Below, piece after piece: positions 1 to 5,713 of a stretch of DNA of 6,323 nt (position 1 is the first letter of the stretch; every line of letters begins with the position of its first letter). A program made the position numbers and the translations under genes. The notes below the pieces were generated by a model. The model saw only the letters and a list, made by a program, of their open reading frames with translations, did not search any database and had not been told where the DNA came from. The stretch comes from Thiomargarita sp. (GTDB taxonomy: Bacteria > Pseudomonadota > Gammaproteobacteria > Beggiatoales > Beggiatoaceae): assembly GCA_030618965.1 (NCBI GenBank), contig JAUXCJ010000069.1:1-6323 (forward strand), read 5' to 3'.

Positions 1-5
1 CAATC

Positions 6-986
6 ATGTATAATTATCAACCCTTAATTCACCCATTTGAATTACCAGTCCAAAAATTATTGGCTCATTGCATCACCGATAAACCCATCTTTTTACCCCC
101 ACATGAGGGAAGTACCCCGGGTACCACTTTAGCTGGAGCCTTTGGTAGCGCACTTTGGTCAACTATTTGTCATAATAATCCCCCTTGTAGTAGACAAAAA
201 AATCCACATTGCCAAAAACCTAATGACTGTATTTTACCTTGGTTATATAAACCTTATTCCGAAGTACACCATAGAAATTTTGCACGTCCAGTACTATTAC
301 GAGCAGCCGAATTAGAAAGCATCGAACCCGTTGAACGTTTTACCTTGGAAGTCACCCTTTGGGGACGACATGCAATAGCCGCTCAGCAAGATGTCATAGC
401 CACATTAAAAAAAATGGGAGAATTGGGATTAAATAGCGACAAAAACCAAGTTTACTTTGCTATTGCCAAAATTGAAACAGCTCCAGCTTTAACATTAGCG
501 CAACGAATTCAAACCTTACCCGAAAAACCCCATTCTATCTTACTCGAATTTCAAACACCCTTTTTGCATCAAGAAAAAACTCCCGAAGGAAAACGCTATT
601 TTCACACTCAACCCAACTTACCTATAGTTAGTATTTTAGGCAATGTCGCATATAACCTCGTTGCATGGGACATAGAAGATCGAAATTTTGGCGAAGAATT
701 GGATCAGAAAAAACGCCATAGCTTAGCACGAGATGCCAGAGATGTTGCATGGCAAGCCGGAGACGGACTTTCTATTGTCCGAACGCACTTATCACCAGTA
801 GCCATCGGAAAACGTTATTCGCGTACTAATCGACAAAGCATGTCATTAGAAGGATTTGTCGGCTTAGTAGAACTAAGTGGAGAATTGGAAGCAGCAATAC
901 CTTGGTTACAAACGCTGGCTTTGATAGGTGGCGGACAAAAACGGGCGATGGGATTTGGAGCAGTGCAAATGTGGCTTAATTTATAA
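6..986 (+). CDS. cas6: Cas6-family CRISPR precursor-RNA processing endoribonuclease (RAMP protein)
   Basis: Cas6 proteins cut the repeat part of the long CRISPR transcript to release guide RNAs for type I or III effector complexes. The 326-residue product has the usual length and layout. An N-terminal RAMP half contains a glycine-rich stretch (GTTLAGAFGSAL, residues 39-50) and four cysteines (C55, C61, C69, C75), as in many members of this subfamily. The C-terminal half carries the family pattern 'kRySR.n.q...LEGFVG.v.l.G' (about 269-291), then a glycine-rich loop and 'GFGAV' near the end (308-320), matching the Cas6 C-terminal domain (Pfam PF10040). I cannot assign the catalytic histidine with confidence. 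The ATG at 6 is the first visible start, but the frame stays open to the window edge, so an earlier start is possible. No CRISPR array or other cas gene is visible; it may act with a locus to the left. It could instead be an orphan RAMP protein of this family. Confidence 0.82.
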   Translation: MYNYQPLIHPFELPVQKLLAHCITDKPIFLPPHEGSTPGTTLAGAFGSALWSTICHNNPPCSRQKNPHCQKPNDCILPWLYKPYSEVHHRNFARPVLLRAAELESIEPVERFTLEVTLWGRHAIAAQQDVIATLKKMGELGLNSDKNQVYFAIAKIETAPALTLAQRIQTLPEKPHSILLEFQTPFLHQEKTPEGKRYFHTQPNLPIVSILGNVAYNLVAWDIEDRNFGEELDQKKRHSLARDARDVAWQAGDGLSIVRTHLSPVAIGKRYSRTNRQSMSLEGFVGLVELSGELEAAIPWLQTLALIGGGQKRAMGFGAVQMWLNL

Positions 987-1002
987 TAATTTGGGATCTA
1001 CT

Positions 1003-3123
1003 ATGAATATCAGTTTTTTCAGTCTGTTGATTTTAATCGTTTGGCTGCCCTTGCCTTATGGGAGTAACCATCCTTGGGCATGGGCACTTATGGAAGTGGG
1101 TATTTTCAGCTTGGCACTGGTTTGGTTATGGCAATATATGCAAGGCAAACAGAAACTAACGCCAGTTTTCTATAAAGCTATCCCCATATTGGTTATCTGG
1201 TTAGTCTGGCTTATTTATATCACTTTCCAATGGATTCCTCTGCCTTTTTCATGGATCCAATGGCTGTCTCCGCAAGCTGCCCAAGTACATGCTTTTACCA
1301 ATCCCACCCTAACCACTCTGTCTGTTGATCCGCACAGTACGGCTGTCGGTTTGCTCAAGAGTATTAGTTATATATTACTGTTTACCTTGACTTTATTAGT
1401 AGTTAACACTCATAGCCGTCTGCGTTGGATAGCTTTAGCACTGGTGTTCAGTGGTTTGTTCCAGGCGCTCTATGGTTCTTTCATCGTCTTGGAGGGATTG
1501 GAATATGGTTTTTTTCATGAAAAAGTTCATAGCAGGGGGGTTGCAACAGGGACTTTCATCAATCGTAATCATCTTGCGGGTTATTTGGTAATGTGTCTAT
1601 CGGTGGGGATTGGTTTAATGATTGCTATGCTAAGTAACGGAGCCAGCTACAGCAATTGGCGGCAACGACTCGCTGGGCTTATCACTTGGATTCTGAGTGA
1701 GAAAATGCGTCTGAGGCTTTATCTGGTATTTATGGTCATTGCTTTAGTGATGACTCATTCACGCATGGGAAACACGGCATTTTTTGCCAGTATGATGATT
1801 GCTGGAGTTATCGCCTTAGTCCTTTCCCGACATGCTAATCGTGCGACAGTTATCCTATTAGTCAGCCTGATTGTGATTGATATTTTTATTGTCGGCACTT
1901 GGTTTGGTTTAGAGAAGGTGGCGCAGCGTCTGGAGCGAACCAGCCTCGCCACCGAAATACGCAAAGAAGTCAATATAGATACGCTGCCGTATTGGGATGA
2001 TTATTTTTTAACCGGTTCCGGGCTGGGCAGTTATTATACGACTTTCCCCCGTTATCAAGGCGCGGATGTGCAGGGTTTTTGGGATCACGCGCATAATGAT
2101 TATCTGGAATTTGCCGCCGAGACGGGTCTTATTGGCGTATTCCTGTTAGGTAGTACCATTCTATTGACCGCAGGTGTGGTACTTTTGGCTCTGTATCGTC
2201 GTCGTCGATCTTTGAATCTAGGTATTGCTTTTGCGGTGACAATGGCGATTATTGCACTGCTCATACATAGCAGCGTTGATTTAAATCTGCAAATTCCTGC
2301 CAATGCGGCCACTTTTATGTTGATTTTGGCTTTGGGTTGGGTGGCTGCTTATTTGCCAACGATGCAAAGGCGAACAGCGAATTATTCTCAAGACAATATT
2401 AAGCAACCACTTTCCCACTCCGCCAAAATTCCCGTTTTTGGTTTGATGTTTATTTTATTGCACCTGATTTATTTTGCCGCTTCATGGGGAATGGCAAATT
2501 TTTACCTGATACAGGCAAACAGCCATGTTATTGGTAAAAAAAACGTAGAAATGGAAGATTTGAGATTAGTTCAATCAAGTCTATATCGAGCACTACGTTT
2601 TGAACCAAACAATCCTGATTTATTAATGCTTATGGGAAAAATATATGATTTGGGAGCTACTAAAATTAATGCCAATCAGAGTGATAGATTAGTAGCAACT
2701 GAGTATTTACAAGCTGCGTTAGAATTTTTTGTGAAAGCAGCTAAACAAAGGCCAACGCACACTCGAACATGGGTTAATATTGCTATGACTAAACATCATT
2801 TGAAACAATATGATGTGCAATTTTACACAGCTCTTGAACATGCTGCAACTTTAGCTCCTTGGAAACAGAGTGTACAAAGGGTTGTAGTGGATATTGGCTT
2901 AGGTGACTGGTATCGTTTGCCTAGAAAAGTACAGTCTCTTGTAATTGCTACAATAGAACGAGGTATGCATGTACAAGCTAAATCCATGCAACTGATTATT
3001 AAGAGAAACGGACGAGAGAGGGCAGTATGTGCATATTTGCAACTTTCTTTTTGTTCTGAATTACAAAAGCGTAACTTGCAAAATTCAGAAAATAAGCAAG
3101 CGGCCCTCAGCGTCAATTTTTGA
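1003..3123 (+). CDS. O-antigen ligase/polymerase (Wzy/WaaL)-family membrane protein with C-terminal TPR-like region
   Basis: Proteins of this family join or polymerise lipid-linked sugar units at the periplasmic face of the inner membrane, in O-antigen or exopolysaccharide synthesis. The 706-residue product has about a dozen hydrophobic segments between residues 1 and 500. It carries family landmarks: GTFINRNHLAGYL (183-195), HSRMG (252-256), GSGLGSYYTTFPRYQ (338-352) and DHAHNDYLEFAAETGLIG (361-378), the conserved histidine-rich periplasmic loop of the Wzy_C domain (PF04932). Residues about 515-680 are soluble and helical with a TPR flavour (ALRFEPNNPDLLMLMGKIYD and a second unit near 570-620). 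I chose ATG 1003, with GGGA six bases before it. The in-frame ATG at 928 lies inside cas6 and would put a polar tail before the first membrane helix. The gene starts 16 bp after cas6 and may be cotranscribed with it. The C-terminal third is visibly more AT-rich than the membrane part. Whether it is a ligase or a polymerase cannot be decided from sequence. Confidence 0.86.
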   Translation: MNISFFSLLILIVWLPLPYGSNHPWAWALMEVGIFSLALVWLWQYMQGKQKLTPVFYKAIPILVIWLVWLIYITFQWIPLPFSWIQWLSPQAAQVHAFTNPTLTTLSVDPHSTAVGLLKSISYILLFTLTLLVVNTHSRLRWIALALVFSGLFQALYGSFIVLEGLEYGFFHEKVHSRGVATGTFINRNHLAGYLVMCLSVGIGLMIAMLSNGASYSNWRQRLAGLITWILSEKMRLRLYLVFMVIALVMTHSRMGNTAFFASMMIAGVIALVLSRHANRATVILLVSLIVIDIFIVGTWFGLEKVAQRLERTSLATEIRKEVNIDTLPYWDDYFLTGSGLGSYYTTFPRYQGADVQGFWDHAHNDYLEFAAETGLIGVFLLGSTILLTAGVVLLALYRRRRSLNLGIAFAVTMAIIALLIHSSVDLNLQIPANAATFMLILALGWVAAYLPTMQRRTANYSQDNIKQPLSHSAKIPVFGLMFILLHLIYFAASWGMANFYLIQANSHVIGKKNVEMEDLRLVQSSLYRALRFEPNNPDLLMLMGKIYDLGATKINANQSDRLVATEYLQAALEFFVKAAKQRPTHTRTWVNIAMTKHHLKQYDVQFYTALEHAATLAPWKQSVQRVVVDIGLGDWYRLPRKVQSLVIATIERGMHVQAKSMQLIIKRNGRERAVCAYLQLSFCSELQKRNLQNSENKQAALSVNF

Positions 3124-3137
3124 AGTGGTTTCTCCAA

Positions 3138-3512
3138 TTATTTACCAAAACACTTTTCCCGCAAAGCTCGGCATTCGTCATATACTGCCTTAGCTGTTAT
3201 CCAGTATGCATGTTGCTCTTCCCAAATCTTTGCTTGGATAGCAGCAGATTGAAATTTTTCTATTACACTTGCACTTATAGGATACTTTTGGGGTGACAGT
3301 GGTTCGGGACCAGGAAACGAACAACTTTGTGGACATTTTTTATTATTTTTTGATGGGGTAATGTTTCCCGAATCATGATCCGGTACAATATTAGAATCAG
3401 TCGCCGCAATATCAACAGCAGGATTAGTAATATCTGCCCATGCATAAGGTAGTAAACCGACTGAGATACTAATCATCAGCACAAGACAAATCTTGATGAT
3501 TTTTTTGTTCAT
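3138..3512 (-). CDS. Small exported four-cysteine protein of unknown function
   Basis: I do not recognise this protein. From the ATG at 3512 it has 124 residues and opens with a classical Sec signal peptide: MNKK, a hydrophobic core, and an AWA-D signal peptidase I site near residue 26. The mature part is about 98 residues. It contains a Pro/Ser-rich linker, a CPQSC pair, and a C-terminal helical stretch ending with two more cysteines (DEC...EKC), so one or two periplasmic disulphides are plausible. There is no lipobox. The start at 3512 has an excellent ribosome site (GGAGGT, 8 bases before the ATG). A longer in-frame form from 3566 would add 18 residues and also has an acceptable AAGGA, but it would bury the signal peptide. 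The gene converges on the ligase gene with a 14-bp gap and stands alone on its transcript. It could also be a lineage-specific orphan. Confidence 0.62.
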   Translation of the reverse strand: MNKKIIKICLVLMISISVGLLPYAWADITNPAVDIAATDSNIVPDHDSGNITPSKNNKKCPQSCSFPGPEPLSPQKYPISASVIEKFQSAAIQAKIWEEQHAYWITAKAVYDECRALREKCFGK

Positions 3513-3520
3513 GTCTATAA

Positions 3521-3526
3521 ACCTCC
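3521..3526 (-). promoter_or_regulatory. Ribosome binding site deciding the small exported protein start
   Basis: Read on the minus strand this is GGAGGT, a near-perfect Shine-Dalgarno sequence 8 bases before the ATG at 3512. It favours that start over the in-frame ATG at 3566. The upstream ATG has its own weaker AAGGA around 3574-3578, so use of both starts is not excluded. Confidence 0.6.
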
Positions 3527-3594
3527 AATGAAAATGAAAAATAGGCAAGCTGGGGGTTATTTTCATGGGTATTCCTTTTAGTTTTTTAGTATTT

Positions 3595-3740
3595 TCAGGA
3601 TTTTATTGTCTGAATCAGGATTGGCAAGATTTTCGGATTTACAGAATAAAAGACAAAAAACCGATTTTTTTAATTCTGTAAATCCTTTAATTACTTCGTT
3701 ACTTCGTTTCTGTAAATCCTGATTCAAATAATTTTTTGAT
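3595..3740. repeat. Intergenic repeat cluster with nested inverted and direct repeats
   Basis: The spacer contains TGAATCAGGA (3611-3620) mirrored by TCCTGATTCA (3717-3726). Inside this is GGATTTACAGAAT (3635-3647) mirrored by ATTCTGTAAATCC (3673-3685), whose loop contains AAAAAA-CCGA-TTTTTT. TTCTGTAAATCCT occurs twice as a direct repeat (3674-3686, 3708-3720), and TTACTTCG occurs twice in tandem (3691-3706). No open frame of note crosses it. From memory, 'TCTGTAAATCCTGATTCAG'-like words are common intergenic repeats in Beggiatoa-type and some other bacterial genomes. This copy looks like a folded, partly degraded member. It may be a non-autonomous mobile repeat or just a structured spacer. 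Confidence 0.6.
3600..3627 (-). promoter_or_regulatory. Candidate sigma70-type promoter for the small exported protein gene
   Basis: On the minus strand TTGCCA (3622-3627) and TAAAAT (3600-3605) are separated by 16 bases. Each matches five of six positions of the -35 and -10 consensus. Transcription would begin near 3592, upstream of both possible starts of the small gene. The site lies inside an AT-rich repeat region, where chance matches are common, so this is only a candidate. Confidence 0.3.
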
Positions 3741-3838
3741 TTTCAGGGCTTTTATTTTAAATAATTTAATCTCCTTGGTCAAATTATGTAACTATGTAGC
3801 TGGGATTGGCATTAGCATCTACGAGGTAGGTTTGCCAA
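3741..3838. other. AT-rich non-coding spacer with an 8-bp inverted repeat beyond the DUF4276 gene
   Basis: This is the rest of the gene-free stretch between the small exported protein and the DUF4276 gene. GATTGGCA (3804-3811) and TGCCAATC (3833-3840) form an inverted repeat with a 21-base loop, and the right arm includes part of the DUF4276 stop codon. It could form a 3' hairpin on the minus-strand transcript, but no T-run follows, so I do not call it an intrinsic terminator. I see nothing else in the spacer. Confidence 0.35.
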
Positions 3839-4453
3839 TCACAACCCCGCTGCCATCTTCAGCATTTCATCTAACAGAGCTTTGAATGTTGGACATTTTG
3901 AGTAGGCCAGATTCGGATCAAGTTGACTAAACAATTCTCTGCCATAAATCACTTTTTTATAGCGACGTTTGGTGTGCTGTTTGTATAAACGTTCCAATAA
4001 TTTCGCTGGAGGTTCATTAAAGTTAACCTCTTCTGGTAGTTTATTGGGTAAAGCGTTTTTGATTTTAGGATTAAACCAATTCGGATCAGAAAGTAACCAC
4101 GCCTCAACCTCATGGATAGCAAAAAATTGACGGAATTTTGGATGTCCTACTTTATGTTCTAGTTCATCTTTTGCCCAATAATAGCGTTCCATTGCAGTCT
4201 TTTTATTTTTGGGATAAAAGGTCGGGCCGTATAAATCAAGTAATGCAATAACCCCAATGATGTCTTTTTTATCTGGACCTTCAAGGTACATTTTAGCTTT
4301 AAGGGGCGTGTCTTTGACCAATTCTTGCCAACCCTCAAATCGCACTGCTTGAATACCAACACGTTTATCAAGGTGTGCATCTAGCCAACGTTTCAAAAAT
4401 GTTGGGATAGCTTTTTGCTCGGTGTAGCCTTCAACAAACAGTTTGAATTTCAT
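3839..4453 (-). CDS. DUF4276 family protein (Toprim-like, probable nuclease partner of the ATPase)
   Basis: The 204-residue product matches DUF4276 (PF14103) along its length. It begins with the acidic VEGYTE motif (residues 7-12), then has LLDLYGP (71-77) where a Toprim aspartate would sit, and the hallmark HEVEAWLLSD (114-123). It ends with the usual 'K..YGR.L...L......KCPTF..LL..L' pattern (167-198). The glutamate and aspartate positions resemble the metal-binding fold of Toprim nucleases such as the OLD family, so a metal-dependent nuclease role is a reasonable inference. I know of no demonstrated reaction for this family. Its ATG overlaps the ATPase stop as ATGA, with AGAGGA (4460-4465) six bases upstream inside the ATPase gene, implying translational coupling and a shared complex. 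No further gene follows on this strand within the window before the repeat-rich spacer. Confidence 0.82.
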   Translation of the reverse strand: MKFKLFVEGYTEQKAIPTFLKRWLDAHLDKRVGIQAVRFEGWQELVKDTPLKAKMYLEGPDKKDIIGVIALLDLYGPTFYPKNKKTAMERYYWAKDELEHKVGHPKFRQFFAIHEVEAWLLSDPNWFNPKIKNALPNKLPEEVNFNEPPAKLLERLYKQHTKRRYKKVIYGRELFSQLDPNLAYSKCPTFKALLDEMLKMAAGL

Positions 4454-5340
4454 GCAAAATCCTCTAATTCACCAGTGCTAAACAAGTGGCCTAGAGAATA
4501 TTTTTCTAGCCAATAAGCCAATGCCTCACCCTCTAAGTTTTTTAACTGTGTTTCACCGAGCGATCTTCGAGCGACGGTTATTATCGCCTCTGTATTGGTA
4601 AACGCATCAAGAAATTGGGGAGAATGGGTCGTTAAGATAATTTGTGCTGTTTCCGCAGCCGCCACGGCATATTCAGCAACTATGGGTAGCATGGACGGAT
4701 GTAAACCCAATTCTGGCTCATCAATCGCAGTGAGTGGGGCTGGGGTGGCTAGTACGGTGAGTAAGAATAAAAACCGCAGTGTGCCATCTGATAATTCTGC
4801 GGCGGATTGTCCTCGTTGCAATGATTTCCATAATACCCGCAATTGCGTTCTCTGATCTGCCGCTGGTGGAAACATTAATTCTTCAAATTCATTCCCAAAA
4901 GCCGCTCGCATGGCAGCATTTAAGTCATATCTAAATTCACGATCTGAAGTATATAAAGTATGCAAGACCGAAATCAGGTTTTGTCCATCGGCAGCAACTC
5001 GTTTTTCGGTGCGTGTCACTACTGGTTGCCGAATCGGTGCATTTCTATCAACTGCAACATCATGATAAATCATCCATGAAGCTATTTGACGTTGAAAACC
5101 AGCAACCATACTATTATCCGTAAACGGGCTGGCTGCCATTGACAAAAAACTTTCCTCTTCAGGAATGGGTTCTACTAAGGTTCTCAGTGAATTATCGGTT
5201 TCTAATAAAAGTTTACTATATAAAGGATTTCGTTCTAAAAGTAAATGGTCATTGGTTAAACGCTCTTGTTCAATACGATAAGCACTGCTTTGACCCAATC
5301 TGGCTAGTTCTAATTCATAGAGCAATAATTTTTTTTTCAT
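4450..5340 (-). CDS. AAA/ABC-type ATPase, C-terminal part (frame-shifted from its N-terminal part)
   Basis: This frame carries the second half of an AAA ATPase of the RecF/OLD-like type. Counting the ATG at 5340 as residue 1, it has an ABC-type signature (ELSDGT, about 182-187), Walker B with the following acidic pair (LTAIDEPELGLHP, about 203-215) and the switch histidine in ILTTHSPQFLD (about 235-245). It lacks Walker A, which lies in the preceding frame. The frame opens only just before the break: a stop lies at 5350-5352. TTG 5343 and ATG 5340 are possible starts, but neither has a convincing ribosome site. Removing one A from the nine-A run at 5329-5337 fuses it to the upstream piece, giving about 378 residues, a normal length for this family. 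If made alone it could not bind ATP normally. It is followed by DUF4276 with a 4-bp overlap. Confidence 0.78.
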   Translation of the reverse strand: MKKKLLLYELELARLGQSSAYRIEQERLTNDHLLLERNPLYSKLLLETDNSLRTLVEPIPEEESFLSMAASPFTDNSMVAGFQRQIASWMIYHDVAVDRNAPIRQPVVTRTEKRVAADGQNLISVLHTLYTSDREFRYDLNAAMRAAFGNEFEELMFPPAADQRTQLRVLWKSLQRGQSAAELSDGTLRFLFLLTVLATPAPLTAIDEPELGLHPSMLPIVAEYAVAAAETAQIILTTHSPQFLDAFTNTEAIITVARRSLGETQLKNLEGEALAYWLEKYSLGHLFSTGELEDFA

Positions 5341-5587
5341 CAAACATTTTTAATTTGCAACCAATGCGCTTCGCTTGTCCATCCCAAACTAACGGCTCCA
5401 TACCACCTAAAGATTGAATATGTTTTCCGAGATGCGCCTGTGCTGAAATTGTCATCAATTCTAAAAAACGCAATAAATTAGATTTACCAGCACCATTAGG
5501 ACCAATAATGAGATTTAAATTATTTGGTGCCCAATGTACATTTTTCATTGAGCGGAAGCCTTCAATATCTAAGCTATTAATTATCAT
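5315..5587 (-). CDS. AAA/ABC-type ATPase, N-terminal part with Walker A (broken by frameshift)
   Basis: This 90-residue frame starts with the typical opening of RecF/OLD-like ATPases: MIINSLDIEGFRSMKN, then NLNLIIGPNGAGKSNLLRFL with Walker A at residues 29-37, and a GGMEPLVW stretch near 61-68. It ends at a TGA eight bases beyond the last codon shared with the intact family layout. After 'MFDEKK' the natural continuation (LLLYELELARL...) is found one frame away. The start ATG at 5587 has a good ribosome site (AAAGGA at 5595-5600, seven bases away), so initiation of the gene is intact. The gene starts 126 bp after the caspase-like gene on the same strand. The break may be a real mutation, a slippage site or a sequencing error in the homopolymer. 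The Walker A piece alone is unlikely to be functional. Confidence 0.8.
   Translation of the reverse strand: MIINSLDIEGFRSMKNVHWAPNNLNLIIGPNGAGKSNLLRFLELMTISAQAHLGKHIQSLGGMEPLVWDGQAKRIGCKLKMFDEKKIIAL
5329..5337 (-). other. Run of nine A residues at the ATPase frame break (candidate slippage or phase-variation site)
   Basis: On the coding strand the sequence reads GATG, nine A, TTATTG. In the N-terminal frame it gives D-E-K-K-I-I and soon a stop. Read with eight A it gives D-E-K-K-L-L-L-Y-E and continues through the whole C-terminal part. The region where both frames are open is only 5315-5349, and this run is the one homopolymer in it, so it is the most likely place of the shift. The two longest comparable runs I saw elsewhere, eight A near 407-414 and eight A near 2524-2531, sit in intact genes. 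Confidence 0.65.
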
Positions 5588-5604
5588 TATTTATTCCTTT
5601 CCTC

Positions 5605-5676
5605 TTAATCCATTTCAATATTAACCCGCCGATTTTTCGCCCAAGCTGCCGAATTATTACCACGAATTAACGGTTT
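5605..5676 (-). pseudogene. Remnant of an OmpA-like domain C-terminus
   Basis: On the minus strand, one base out of phase with the end of the caspase-like gene, codons just before a TAA at 5605-5607 read ...NNSAAWAKNRRVNIEMD, preceded by KPLIRG. The 'N.....AKNRRV.I' ending is the classic C-terminus of OmpA/Pal/MotB peptidoglycan-binding domains (PF00691), where NRR follows the last helix. Only about 23 residues are recognisable. Upstream the frame runs into a GTTCC...GGAAC repeat and the caspase gene, with no start codon or earlier OmpA motif. It is therefore best seen as a leftover 3' end of a displaced gene. Chance similarity of a short peptide cannot be excluded. Confidence 0.42.
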
Positions 5677-5678
5677 CC

Positions 5679-5703
5679 TCGTTCCAAGCTGGCGCGTGGG
5701 AAC
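5679..5703. repeat. Imperfect palindromic intergenic repeat (GTTCC...GGAAC type)
   Basis: GTTCC at 5681-5685 is mirrored by GGAAC at 5699-5703, with a further GC pairing inside and one offset base, giving a small imperfect hairpin. From memory it resembles the 'GTTCCCACGC...GCGTGGGAAC' words scattered between genes in many Gammaproteobacteria of this type. It sits right where the OmpA-like remnant stops being recognisable. Confidence 0.4.
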
Positions 5704-5713
5704 CAGAACAATA

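Noticed and set aside
928..1002. Longer start of the ligase gene at ATG 928
   Set aside because: It lies within the end of cas6, adds 25 polar residues with no family similarity before the first membrane helix, and ATG 1003 has a nearby GGGA.
1755..3137. Minus-strand open frames at 1755-1973, 2100-2312 and 2823-3137
   Set aside because: They are antisense to a well-supported gene, have low-complexity or basic products and no recognisable domains.
3123..3155. Possible terminator between the convergent ligase and small exported genes (AAGTG...CACTT with an inner TTT/AAA)
   Set aside because: The stem is short with a mismatch and lacks a proper T-run on either strand. It also overlaps the end of the small gene.
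4159..4380. Minus-strand frame of 73 residues inside the DUF4276 gene
   Set aside because: It is an alternate-frame shadow of a gene with clear family motifs.
4595..5417. Plus-strand frames at 4595-4855 and 5139-5417
   Set aside because: They are antisense to the ATPase gene and have no domain signal or ribosome site of note.
5588..5713. Separate promoter for the ATPase gene (TTGGGC ... TAATAT before 5607)
   Set aside because: Spacing is only about 15 bases and the match to consensus is poor. The region is also a gene remnant, so a chance match is likely.
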